In this document: in pieces, positions 18,101 to 24,933 of the stretch | How positions within the stretch are numbered: the first letter of the stretch is position 1 | Layout: the number at the start of each line of letters is the position of its first letter | Source of the DNA: Pseudomonas protegens | GTDB taxonomy: Bacteria; Pseudomonadota; Gammaproteobacteria; Pseudomonadales; Pseudomonadaceae | Length of the DNA stretch: 64,000 nucleotides | Assembly: GCF_013407925.2 (NCBI RefSeq) | Contig: NZ_CP060201.1 | Location: forward strand, 5,503,001 to 5,567,000 | Direction: 5' to 3' | Translations under genes and position numbers: made by a program | Notes under the pieces: model-generated | What the model was told of the DNA's origin: nothing | The model's input: only the letters and a program-made list of their open reading frames with translations | The model's database searches: none

Positions 18101-20826
18101 AGGGGCAGCAGGGCCCGCGACAGGTGCTGGCCGGCGCTGCCCAGGGCGGCGCTCAGTTGTTGCAGCACCGGCACTTCCGGGGTGTTGTGCAGCAGCTCGC
18201 GCAAGGCCGCGGACAGCGGCATCACCAGCAGCACAATCAGCACCGCCAGGGTCCAGGCCAAGGGCTGTTCGGTGCCCAGCCAGCCCCACAGCAGCATGCC
18301 CAGCAAGGCCATCGGCTCCAGGCTGCGGCGCAGGTTGTCGAGGATCTTCCAGCGTGCCAGCGGGCTCAGGCGATTGCTTTCCAGGCCGCCGCCGGCCTTG
18401 GGCGACCAGGGCAGGAGCCAGGGCAGCAGTTGCCAGTCGCCGCGAATCCAGCGCTGGCGGCGTTTGACGTCGGCGCTGTAGCGCGCCGGGTATTCCTCGA
18501 ACAGCTGCACATCGCTGAGCAGCCCGGAGCGGGCATAGCAGCCCTCGATAAGGTCGTGGCTGAGAATCCGGTTGTCGGCAAAGCGCCCGCCCAGGGTCTG
18601 TTCGAACGTATCCAGGGCATAGATGCCCTTGCCGACGAAGGAGCCTTCCTGAAACAGATCCTGATAGACGTCCGACACCGCGCGGGTATAGGGATCGATC
18701 CCGGCATCGCTGGCGAACAGCCGGGAATAGGCACTGCGCGCGGTGCTCGACAGGCTGATGCCGACCCGCGGCTGGAGAATCCCGTAGCCGCTGACGATGC
18801 GCCCGCTCAGCGGATCGGTCTGGGGCCGGTTCAGCGGGTGGTCCATGGCGCCCACGCATTGCTGGGCCACGTCCCGCGGCAGTTGGGTGTCGCTGTCCAG
18901 GGTGATGACGTAGGTGATCTCGGGCAGGGCCTGGATATCGCCGACGATCAGCGAGAAGCGCTCCTGGCCCCGGCCGCGCAGCAGGGCGTTGAGGTCTTCG
19001 AGCTTGCCGCGCTTGCGCTCGTGGCCCATCCAGCAGTATTCGGCGGGGTTCCACAGGCGTGGCCGGTGCAGCAGGTAGAAACGATCCACCGCCTCTTCGG
19101 GGTACTTCAGGTTCAGCGCCTCGATGCGTTGTCGGGCCAGCGCCAGCAGGGCGGTGTCGCCGTCCAGGGTTTCGCTGGGGGCGTCGAGAAAGTCGCTGAG
19201 CAGGGCGAAGTACAGCTGGGCATCGCGGTTGGCCAGAAAGCGCACTTCCAGGCCTTCCACCAGTTCTTCGACATCCGCCGCGTTGCCGAACAGGCAGGGC
19301 ACCGCCACCAGGGTCCGGGCCCGGGGCGCAATGCCTTCGCTGTAGTCCAGGCGCGGCAGAATGCCCGGGGCCACGGTCAGGGTCACCAGGCCGTTGATCA
19401 GGCCGATGGCCAGGCGGCTGGCCAGCAGCAGCGCCGGCACCGCCCACAGCGCCAGCCAGTAATGACCGGGGGCGGCTTCCTGATACAGGGCGTCGAGAAA
19501 CGGCCAGGCAAACAGCGCCGAGAGCAGCATCACCGGCCCCAGGAAAAAGCCCAGGGGCGCCTGGGTCAGCAGGCGTCGGCCGCGTTCGGCCAGGGGCACA
19601 CGGGCCTGGATCTGCTGCTCCAGGGTGCGGCGTCCGGCGCCGATCAGGTAATGCCCGACGTGGCCGGCCACGGCTTCCGGGGCGTCGGCGCGGTAGTGGG
19701 CCTGGGCCAGTTCGATGCACTGCCGGGCCACCTGCTGTTCGCTCAGGGGACAGTGGCGGGCCAGGCGTTCGAGCACATGCCGGTAATGGTCGCGGGTGGC
19801 GAAGTCCATGCGCCGGTAGACCTTGGCCGGGTCCTCCTGCAGTTCATGTTCGACCCGGCTCATCAGCTCGACGAACTCGCGCCAGTTGCTGGCCGAGAGC
19901 AGGCGCAGACTGGAAATGCTGTTGCTGATGGACACCTGGTCGGCGGCCTGCTGCTGGGCGTCGAGCTGCACCAGGCGCTCGATGTTCAGCCCGGTTTCCC
20001 CCAGCAGTTGTTCGATCCAGGCCAGGGGCAGCACCAGGGCGGCGTTCTGCCCTTGCAGGCGGCGCGCCAGTTCGGCGACGAAGGCGGCGCTCATGGGCGG
20101 CGCCGAGCGGGCCATGTCGGCCACCGCCAGCACCACGCTCTTGGCGTCCTGCTCGGCGGTTTCCATCAGGCGGTCGGCCCAGTCGTTGGCCAGATTGCGC
20201 TCGCTCCAGTTGGCCATGACCCGAAAGGCCACGCGTCGCAGGTTCTCGATCAGGGCCAGGCGCAACATGATCGGGATCGCCCACAGCTCGCCGAGCATCA
20301 GCGGGGTGACGCTCTGGTAGCTGTCGACAAAGCGCCCCAGGCTTTCGCTGTCGACCCGGCCGTCGCCGTGGGAAATGGTTTCCAGGGCAATGTCGTAGAC
20401 CCGCGGCAGGCCCGCCGACTGACCGTTGGCCAGGCGCGGCAACTGCCGGCTGTAGCCCCGGGGCAGGTGGGTGCGGGTGATGCGGATCTGCTCTTCCAGC
20501 AGGTAGTAGTTGTCCAGCAGCCACTCGGCGGCGGGGGTGGCTCGGGGCGAGTTGCCGCTGGCGGCGGTCAGGCTCTTGCAGCAACTGGCCAGGGCGCTGG
20601 CGTTGTCCGCCAGGCGTGCCAGCAGCCAGTCCGGAGTGCGACTGCGACTCAGGCGGTGCTGTTGCGCCAGCAGGGTGCCGTGGCTGGCCATCTGTTCACT
20701 GCTGAACAATTCCGAGCGCAGCGGCGCCTGGTATTCGACGCGCTTGCGCGAGGCCTTCCATTGGCCGTATCTGGCGGCGGGCAGCCGCCAGAACCTCAGG
20801 AATGCGTGGGTCCAATGACTGTCCAT
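12136..20826 (-). CDS. ndvB: Cyclic beta-1,2-glucan synthase (NdvB/ChvB/Cgs type), 2,896 residues
   Basis: The start MDSHWTHAF is preceded by AAGGA. Membrane helices lie near residues 425-490, 825-870 and 965-1000. Between them is a processive glycosyltransferase domain with the DxD motif LDSDTQLP (about 640) and RWIRGDW (about 790). A glucoamylase-like region follows (GVSESGYNTLDSQF, about 1425). The C-terminal half carries two GH94/GT36-type sandwich modules and a catalytic barrel with GTGDWNDGMNRVG (about 2556). In Rhizobiales this architecture initiates, elongates and cyclises periplasmic beta-1,2-glucan and controls its length. The length matches the Brucella/Agrobacterium enzymes, and no frameshift is visible. 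It stands alone, with no export ABC gene (NdvA) in the window. Confidence 0.93.
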   Translation of the reverse strand: MDSHWTHAFLRFWRLPAARYGQWKASRKRVEYQAPLRSELFSSEQMASHGTLLAQQHRLSRSRTPDWLLARLADNASALASCCKSLTAASGNSPRATPAAEWLLDNYYLLEEQIRITRTHLPRGYSRQLPRLANGQSAGLPRVYDIALETISHGDGRVDSESLGRFVDSYQSVTPLMLGELWAIPIMLRLALIENLRRVAFRVMANWSERNLANDWADRLMETAEQDAKSVVLAVADMARSAPPMSAAFVAELARRLQGQNAALVLPLAWIEQLLGETGLNIERLVQLDAQQQAADQVSISNSISSLRLLSASNWREFVELMSRVEHELQEDPAKVYRRMDFATRDHYRHVLERLARHCPLSEQQVARQCIELAQAHYRADAPEAVAGHVGHYLIGAGRRTLEQQIQARVPLAERGRRLLTQAPLGFFLGPVMLLSALFAWPFLDALYQEAAPGHYWLALWAVPALLLASRLAIGLINGLVTLTVAPGILPRLDYSEGIAPRARTLVAVPCLFGNAADVEELVEGLEVRFLANRDAQLYFALLSDFLDAPSETLDGDTALLALARQRIEALNLKYPEEAVDRFYLLHRPRLWNPAEYCWMGHERKRGKLEDLNALLRGRGQERFSLIVGDIQALPEITYVITLDSDTQLPRDVAQQCVGAMDHPLNRPQTDPLSGRIVSGYGILQPRVGISLSSTARSAYSRLFASDAGIDPYTRAVSDVYQDLFQEGSFVGKGIYALDTFEQTLGGRFADNRILSHDLIEGCYARSGLLSDVQLFEEYPARYSADVKRRQRWIRGDWQLLPWLLPWSPKAGGGLESNRLSPLARWKILDNLRRSLEPMALLGMLLWGWLGTEQPLAWTLAVLIVLLVMPLSAALRELLHNTPEVPVLQQLSAALGSAGQHLSRALLPLAWLPYEAAYSLEAMGRALWRMGISKHYRLQWQPSREAERGPDDSLLQLYRRMWIGPLLALLLAGLLWPQPQLLMAAPLLLAWLAGPALAWWLSRPASQVAFVPSAAQRRFLRSLARRTWGFFDQYVGPEDHWLAPDNLQEQPQRRVAHRTSPTNLGLALLAHLTAHDFGYLSSQRLLQRLEQMLASMGRLERYRGHFYNWYDTQSLQPLPPRYVSTVDSGNLAGLLLTLRPGLQALVDSPPDLLQIANGLQDSLDVFQDALTAAGQDTAPVLRWRLETRAVHEHLSLHADVAPDALLGLLQRIAEDATQAPGATTDDVGYWRSALVAQCQDLHDELHWRCLPPLADGRRFGTLSWRQLAQLDPDYWLPMHRERIIAVRERALERVNCAGRLLESVTAMAQMDFGFLYDTRRHLLVIGYNAEEHRLDAGYYDLLASEVRLTHFVAIAQGQLPQESWFALGRLLTSSAGTPVLLSWTGSMFEYLMPMLVMPSYQGTLLDQTCRAAVALQIEYGQQQGLPWGVSESGYNTLDSQFNYQYRAFGVPGLGLKRGLGAERVVAPYASVLALMVAHQAACQNLQRLAQLGLAGRFGLYEAVDYTESRLPRGQHQVVVQSFMAHHQGMSLLALAWLLLDQPMQRRFESDPQFQAIALLLQERVPKTAAQYLHAAGAPEADEAARAHENKLRVFADPDRKRPAVQLLSNGHYHLMLSSAGGGYSRCNELAVTRWHEDPTRDHWGQFCYLRDVASGDFWSAAYQPTRRRPEHFEAIFTDARAEFRVRERDFDSHLEIVVSPEDPIELRRLHLCNRARGRRSIELTSYAEVVLAPAQSDAAHPAFSNLFIETELLPSLQAIVCSRRPRAQEQPVPWLCHLLAAHGVDIDAISYETDRARFIGRGRDLAAPQALDPQVERLSGSAGPVLDPIVAIRCRITLDPGQSATIDLVTGVAESREHCLQLIHKYRDRHLADRVFDLAWTHSQVLLRQLNASLAEARLYQQMAASLLYANASLRADSSLLLANRRSQSGLWGQGISGDLPIVLLQVGDLANITLVQQLIKAHAYWRQKGLAVDLVIWNEDQVGYRQQLQDLIMGLVTSGSEASLIDRPGGIFVRPAQQLSGEDRILILAVARLVISDSRGSLAEQVHRRRADPSLPRLEAPLVRLPQPAGSAPPAPLPELILDTPYGGFSKDGREYLISLNPGQPTPAPWANVLANPQFGTVISESGGAYSWRENAHEYRLSPWHDDPVSDPSGEALYLRDEDSGQVWSPTPQPCPGSGSYRTRHGFGYSVFEHEENGIHSELTVYVAVDAPIKFSRLKIGNRSGRPRRLTVTCYVEWVLGELRGRSAMHVVTESDPVSGALFARNPYNMEFSGHVAFLDSDSALRSFTGDRSEFIGRNGSLAAPAALTRGRLSGRSGAGFDPCAAMQVAVELADGQSQEVLFRLGAETDAKAATRRVLQYRGSQMAQSELEAVHRHWRRSLGSVQVRTPEPAIDVMANGWLMYQTIACRFWARSGFYQSGGAIGFRDQLQDSMAMIHAEPALAREHLLLCAAHQYPEGDVQHWWHPPQNRGVRTGCSDDFLWLPLATSRYVQITGDRSVLEVEVGYLEGRQLNPGEESYYDLPQASGLRESLYRHCQRAIEHGSRRGVHGLPLMGTGDWNDGMNRVGERGLGESVWLGFFSHEVLQRFAVTAEQHADPAFARACREQALALRTALDSQAWDGQWYRRAWFDDGQLLGSADNQECRIDSIAQSWSVLSAAASDARQHQAMDSLDRHLVRRGSGVVLLLDPPFAHSPLDPGYIKGYVPGVRENGGQYTHAAVWASMAFARLGDSARAWELLHMINPASRRSAEQVATYRVEPYVVAADVYGVAPHTGRGGWSWYTGSAGWMYRLIVESLLGLRREGEQLFIEPVIPAHWPGYSLDYRFGETLYHIDVRQSPGAPLSLSLDGRPLPDLAIPLLDDGITRQVLLTWPVSAAPPQTGHSPTAVITEPAP

Positions 20827-21239
20827 GTTTTCCTTGGCATAACAGAGCCGTACCTCGGCACGGGGTGCGAGGGAGGGCCGGGAGCGGGGCGTGCGGTCAA
20901 ATCGATGCACCGTCGCGACGAACGTTTCAGGCAAAAAGCTGCAACCTTGACGGTGGCGGCCAGGGGGGAGGGTGTCTGTGCGCTGGGGCACATAGGCGCA
21001 CGATCTGCCTGTCTGCTGGATGGGGTGTGCCTGCCCTTGTAGGCGCTGCCGAAGGCTGCGAACGGGCGAGCATCGCCGGGCCAGTTGGCGCGGGTCAGGT
21101 ACAGCGCCGATACGAAAACAGGGCGACGGGACGGTGAGCGGGCAGGTTGCTGACAGGCTAACCCGGGGGAACAAACAGCCTCGCCACAGAGCCGTGGCTG
21201 TTTCAGAGAGTGCTGAAAGGTGCTTGGAACTACGCCGAT
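20827..21239. other. Intergenic region upstream of ndvB
   Basis: I see no convincing gene in these 413 bases. It must contain the ndvB promoter. A REP-like string lies at about 21038-21063, and an 8-bp inverted repeat AAACAGCC (21173-21180) / GGCTGTTT (21196-21203) sits near the start of the conserved leader block. Confidence 0.4.
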
Positions 21240-21353
21240 TCGCTTTCTTTTGTAAGGCAAATCCGAGAAACTGCCGGCCGCTTGAATGCGCCGGGTGAGC
21301 GGGCTAGGGTGCTGGAGCCATCGCCCAATCGATGGCTCGGATGTGCAAGTCCG
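21240..21353 (+). promoter_or_regulatory. Conserved promoter block A, copy 1
   Basis: This 114-base block is nearly identical to 42741-42854. It contains a sigma70-like pair, TTGAAT (21282-21287) and TAGGGT (21305-21310), spaced 17 bases. A 9-bp hairpin GAGCCATCG / CGATGGCTC (21315-21323 with 21330-21338) follows at the expected transcript start, then CGGA-TGTGCAAG-TCCG. The promoter call is inferred. Confidence 0.6.
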
Positions 21354-21418
21354 GTCATGTCGGCGCATCGTTGTCAAAAGCAGTTTCCGGGCTTTCTTGC
21401 CCTTCGTTTCTGCGTTAT

Positions 21419-21523
21419 GGCAGCCGTGCGTGGGAGACTTTCGAGTCTGCCGGGTTCCGATATGCCCGGTCTTGCACACCTGCGCACGGCTGCCACCTTA
21501 TTCGTGTGCAAGCGAACGGTGGC
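21419..21523 (+). promoter_or_regulatory. Structured 5' leader, block B copy 1 (candidate cis-acting RNA)
   Basis: Helix P1 is 12 bp (GGCAGCCGTGCG at 21419-21430 with CGCACGGCTGCC at 21483-21494). Inside it are P2, AGACT-TTCG-AGTCT (21435-21448), and P3, CCGGG/CCCGG (21450-21454, 21465-21469), then CTTGCACA (21471-21478). Downstream is TTCG-TGTGCAAG-CGAA (21501-21516), whose loop is the exact complement of CTTGCACA. GCCACC/GGTGGC (21492-21497, 21518-21523) overlaps P1 and offers a competing helix. The second copy conserves all of these apart from single mismatches in the last two helices. No named RNA family was recognised. Confidence 0.65.
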
Positions 21524-21555
21524 GGCTCCCATGAGTTTCATATCGGAGTTTGACC

Positions 21556-21855
21556 ATGAAAAAGATTGTCCCCGATCCCCCCACGTCCTATCGCGATCCC
21601 CAACTCAAGGCCGCCAACGCCACCCTGCGCGTGGCTCTGGCCCGGCAACCACAGGACCCGGCGCTGTTCCAGCGCAACACCCAGGCCAAAGCCGTTACAC
21701 CCGACTCGCTGTTCAGCGTGCGCGAAGGCGTCAGCGCTGAAGAGGCGCTGGTGCATGTGGCGTTGTTGCTCAAATGCGCCGAGGAGGTCTGCGATGAAAT
21801 CACCCAGCAGGGCAGCGGCATCGAGCGCGGGCTGATCTGGTCCATGGTGCATTAG
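21556..21855 (+). CDS. DUF3077-like small protein, copy 1, apparently truncated by TAG
   Basis: This 99-residue product begins MKKIVPDPPTSYRDP and matches the paralogue at 43053 along its length (LFSVREGV, EEALVHVALLLKCAEEV, LIWSMVH). At 21853-21855 copy 1 has TAG where copy 2 has TCG. The frame then continues for 23 more sense codons (VEMARAVVEALLDARPQ...) to TGA at 21925, still resembling copy 2, so the TAG looks like a recent single-base change. The domain label is from memory of small Pseudomonas proteins; the function is unknown. A structured leader of about 300 bases precedes it. Confidence 0.75.
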   Translation: MKKIVPDPPTSYRDPQLKAANATLRVALARQPQDPALFQRNTQAKAVTPDSLFSVREGVSAEEALVHVALLLKCAEEVCDEITQQGSGIERGLIWSMVH

Positions 21856-22192
21856 GTAGAGATGGCCCGGGCGGTGGTGGAGGCGTTGCTGGACGCCCGC
21901 CCGCAAGGCTTGCATCGCCTGGGCTGACGCTTTCGCTGGCAAGCCAGCTCCTACGGAGGGAGACACCGCTTCAGCGGCGGGCCGGCCGCAAGGCCGCCGT
22001 CGCGCTTGATCTGCCTGCATCTTCAACCCGCTGCAAAAACCAAGCGCCCGCACTTTAGTTCTGGTCCGATCCTCGGCCCTTCGGGCCTCGGTTATAAAGC
22101 TCGCCACAACCTCACCGCTGGCGGCTCCTTGCGTTTGGCTCGCCATGATTGGGTGATTTTCCAGTGCTTTTTTCACTGTTAATCTTGCCGCC
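21856..22192. other. Intergenic region with REP-like palindromes
   Basis: The first 72 bases are the remnant 3' coding end of copy 1. A REP element around 21930-21956 contains GCTGGC-AA-GCCAGC, typical of fluorescent pseudomonads. Further palindromes are GGCC-GCAA-GGCC near 21983 and GGCCC-TTC-GGGCC near 22076. The rest holds the promoter region of the DUF2946 gene. Confidence 0.55.
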
Positions 22193-22579
22193 ATGACCCA
22201 AGCCCCCTCACATCGCCCTCACATTGCCTGGACGCTGTATTTCTGCGTGCTGTTCAACGTGTTCGTCTGCGGTCTGGGTCATGGACAGATGGCGGCACTG
22301 GAGATCACCGGCGTTGGCGGGCAGTTCTGTCACGCCCTGGGCGAATCGGCATCGACCCTGGATGAAGGCCCCAGCGACAACACCCGCCCCGGCACCCTGG
22401 GGGCTTTTGTCTGTCCCCTGTGTTCGGCGGTGAGCCTCGGGCTGGGGTTGCTGTTCTGCTTGACCTGGCTGCTGCTGGGGCGACGCTCGGCGCGGGTCAA
22501 GGTCGAGCAGCGCAGCAAGGCGCCGCCGCGTTACTCCTGGCCGTCACTCAATCCTCGGGCTCCTCCTCTGCGCGCCTAG
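22193..22579 (+). CDS. DUF2946-type membrane protein
   Basis: The 128-residue protein has an N-terminal hydrophobic segment (TLYFCVLFNVFVCGLGHGQM) and a second one with FVCPLCSAVSLG. Both the cysteine pair and the layout match DUF2946 proteins, which are commonly encoded next to TonB-dependent receptors, often copper-related. It is followed in the same direction by such a receptor and a PepSY membrane protein. A role in metal handling is inferred from context only. Confidence 0.7.
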   Translation: MTQAPSHRPHIAWTLYFCVLFNVFVCGLGHGQMAALEITGVGGQFCHALGESASTLDEGPSDNTRPGTLGAFVCPLCSAVSLGLGLLFCLTWLLLGRRSARVKVEQRSKAPPRYSWPSLNPRAPPLRA

Positions 22580-22619
22580 CGCTGCTGCGCGACGGCCCAG
22601 GCCGCCGCGTCTTTTTCAT

Positions 22620-22681
22620 CCCCCGGTACTTTCCTGCGGTCGCCATGGCGACGGCGGCCGGGGGCTGTTCGATGATTTTTT
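22620..22681 (+). terminator. Nested hairpin and T-run between DUF2946 and the receptor gene
   Basis: CCCCCGG (22620-22626) pairs with CCGGGGG (22658-22664) and encloses the palindrome GTCGCCATGGCGAC (22639-22652). A T-run follows at 22676-22681, just before the receptor start. It may be an attenuator or a terminator with read-through. Confidence 0.4.
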
Positions 22682-22694
22682 CGAGTCCGAGTCC

Positions 22695-24863
22695 ATGACG
22701 TTCCCTTATCGCTCCTCCAGCTGCGCGGCGCTGTGCTGTGCGCTGTCGTTCAATGCCCTGGCCGATGCCCCATTGCAATTGCCGCAGACGCGCATCAGCG
22801 CCGACGAGCTGCCGCAACCCGGCCTGCAACTGGATACCCAGACCAGCACCGGTTCACGCCTGGGCCTGACCCCGCGGGAAACCCCGGCGTCGGTCAACGT
22901 GGTCAACCGCCAGCAGATCGAGCAGCGCGGCGCCGCCAACACCCAGGACATCCTGGCCAGCGTGCCGGGGATGAACGCGGCGGCATCGCCGGGCATTCCG
23001 GGGTTCGTCTCCTATCGCGGATTTTCCGGGCCGCAGATCACCCAGCTGTTCAACGGCATCAGCGTGCAATACGACTCCATCGCCGCCCGTCCCGTGGACA
23101 GCTGGATCTACGATCGGGTCGAGGCGGTGGGCGGGCCGTCGAGCTTTCTCTATGGCACCGGCGCGGTGGGCGGTTCGATCAACTACATCACCAAGCTGCC
23201 TTCGCGCACCGAGTCGTTCAATGAAGGGCGGGTCAGCTATGGCTCCTTCGACAGCCGCGAAACTTCCTTCGGTTTCAACCATGCGCTGAACGACGGCGCC
23301 GGGCCGCGGCACTACGCGCGCTTCGATGTCAGCCACACCAGCAGCAACGGTTATGTCGACCGCGAGCAGCGCGATGCCTGGACCACGGCGTTTTCCCTGC
23401 TGACGGATTTCAACGACCAGCTGTCCCACACCCTGGCCTACGAGTACCAGAACGAAAGCGTCGACAGCCCTTACTGGGGCACGCCAGCGCTGAACCCCCT
23501 GGGGGGCAAGATGGAAGTGGACAAGCGCCGGCGTTTCGAGAACTACAACGTCAGCGACGGTCGCTATGAACAGCGGGTGCAGTGGTTGCGCTCGATCATC
23601 GATTATCAGCTCGATGAGCGCACTTCGCTGCGCAACACCCTGTACCACTACAACGCCGATCGCGAATACCGCAACCTGGAAAACTACGCCTACAACAGTG
23701 ACAACAGCCAGGTGCTGCGTTCCGGCATCCTGCTTCAGCGCCACGCCCAGGAACTCAACGGCAACCGTTTCGAGCTGATGCATCACAACTCGCTGTTCGG
23801 CCTCGACAGCCAGTGGTCGGCGGGCCTCGACTACAGCCACAACGTGATGAGCAACTACCCGCGCTCGGTGTCGGGCACGCTGCCTGGCGTTGCGCCGGGC
23901 GACTTCGATCCGGGCAGTTTCTGGGACTTGCCGGGCATGCAGCGCGGCTTCGAGAAGAACCGCCGCAACCAGGTGGACACCTGGGCCCTGTTCCTGGAAA
24001 ACCGCCTGCAACTGACCGATCGCCTGTCCCTGCTCAGTGGCTTGCGCCATGACCAGATCGACCTGCAAGTGACCAACTACCGCGCCGTCACCGAAGCCAA
24101 CCCGGCGTTCTTCCAGCGCAAATACCGCCCCACCACCGGGCGCCTGGGGCTGGTCTATGAGCTGACCCCAGCGGCCAACGTCTACGTGCAATACAGCACC
24201 GCCGCCGATCCGCCGTCGGGCATCCTGACCACCGCCAGCTACGGGCAGGTGCGCGACTTTGACCTCAGCACCGGCAACCAGTGGGAGATCGGCAGCAAGT
24301 TCGATTTCCTCGATGGCCGTGGCTCGGCGACCCTGGCGGCCTACCGCATCGAGCGCAAGAACCTGTCCACCGCCGACCCGAGCAACCCCGGCAGCAGCCA
24401 GCCGGTGGGCCAGCAATCGTCCCGCGGTGTGGAGCTGGCCGGTTCGTTGCGGGTCACGCCCAAGCTGTTGGCCGAAGGCAACCTGGCCTATGTCGATGCC
24501 CAGTACGACGAGTTCTATGAAAACGTCGGCGGGCGCCCGGTGTCGCGCAAGGGCAACAGCCCCACCAACACCCCGGACAAGGTGGCCAACCTGTGGCTGA
24601 GCTATGACCTTGCCCCGTCCTGGCACGTGGGCGGCGATGCGCGCTACGTGTCGTCGATGTACGCCAACGCGGCCAACACCCGCTATGCGCCGGCCTACAC
24701 GATCTTCGGCGCATTCGTCGGCTACCAGCTCAATGCCGATACGCGGATCACCGGCCGGGTGCGCAACCTCACCGATCAGGTCTACGCCCGCACCACGGGG
24801 CAAACCCAGCTGTACCTGGGGGCGCCACGGACCTTCGAGCTGGCGCTGCAAACGCGCTTTTAA
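22695..24863 (+). CDS. TonB-dependent siderophore/metal-chelate receptor
   Basis: The 722-residue outer-membrane protein has a signal peptide ending near residue 24 (ALSFNALADA). A plug domain follows (ETPASVNVVNRQQIEQRGAA, DILASVPGM, YRGFSGPQI, VEAVGGPSSFLYGTGAVGGSINYITK). The beta-barrel ends LALQTRF with the C-terminal Phe required for outer-membrane assembly. No N-terminal signalling domain and no FecIR pair are present, so it is a plain transporter. The flanking DUF2946 and PepSY genes suggest metal-chelate uptake with reductive release at the inner membrane; the ligand is unknown. Confidence 0.9.
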   Translation: MTFPYRSSSCAALCCALSFNALADAPLQLPQTRISADELPQPGLQLDTQTSTGSRLGLTPRETPASVNVVNRQQIEQRGAANTQDILASVPGMNAAASPGIPGFVSYRGFSGPQITQLFNGISVQYDSIAARPVDSWIYDRVEAVGGPSSFLYGTGAVGGSINYITKLPSRTESFNEGRVSYGSFDSRETSFGFNHALNDGAGPRHYARFDVSHTSSNGYVDREQRDAWTTAFSLLTDFNDQLSHTLAYEYQNESVDSPYWGTPALNPLGGKMEVDKRRRFENYNVSDGRYEQRVQWLRSIIDYQLDERTSLRNTLYHYNADREYRNLENYAYNSDNSQVLRSGILLQRHAQELNGNRFELMHHNSLFGLDSQWSAGLDYSHNVMSNYPRSVSGTLPGVAPGDFDPGSFWDLPGMQRGFEKNRRNQVDTWALFLENRLQLTDRLSLLSGLRHDQIDLQVTNYRAVTEANPAFFQRKYRPTTGRLGLVYELTPAANVYVQYSTAADPPSGILTTASYGQVRDFDLSTGNQWEIGSKFDFLDGRGSATLAAYRIERKNLSTADPSNPGSSQPVGQQSSRGVELAGSLRVTPKLLAEGNLAYVDAQYDEFYENVGGRPVSRKGNSPTNTPDKVANLWLSYDLAPSWHVGGDARYVSSMYANAANTRYAPAYTIFGAFVGYQLNADTRITGRVRNLTDQVYARTTGQTQLYLGAPRTFELALQTRF

Positions 24864-24872
24864 CCTGAGCCG

Positions 24873-24896
24873 GCGGGGCGCCTGACAGCGCCCCGC
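24873..24896 (+). terminator. GC-rich hairpin between receptor and PepSY genes
   Basis: GCGGGGCGC and GCGCCCCGC form a 9-bp perfect stem around CTGACA, 10 bases after the receptor stop. No T-run directly follows, so it may protect or attenuate the polycistronic mRNA. Confidence 0.45.
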
Positions 24897-24933
24897 GCCT
24901 CTGTGAGATGGCTGTTTTTGTGAGAGGCCTGCG

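Noticed and set aside
15181..21042. 1,953-codon open frame antisense to the glucan synthase
   Set aside because: It mirrors the GC-rich codon structure of ndvB, which has clear domains on the other strand. The product shows no domain and is rich in Gln/His/Ala/Gly as expected for an antisense artefact.
20796..21479. Minus-strand 227-codon frame across the leader region
   Set aside because: It crosses the structured leader and ndvB start region without a ribosome binding site. A similar stretch opposite copy 2 reflects the repeated DNA rather than a gene.
21332..21553. 73-codon frame inside leader copy 1 (MARMCKSGHV...)
   Set aside because: In copy 2 the equivalent frame stops after about 15 codons, so it is unlikely to be a conserved peptide. 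A short regulatory peptide cannot be fully excluded.
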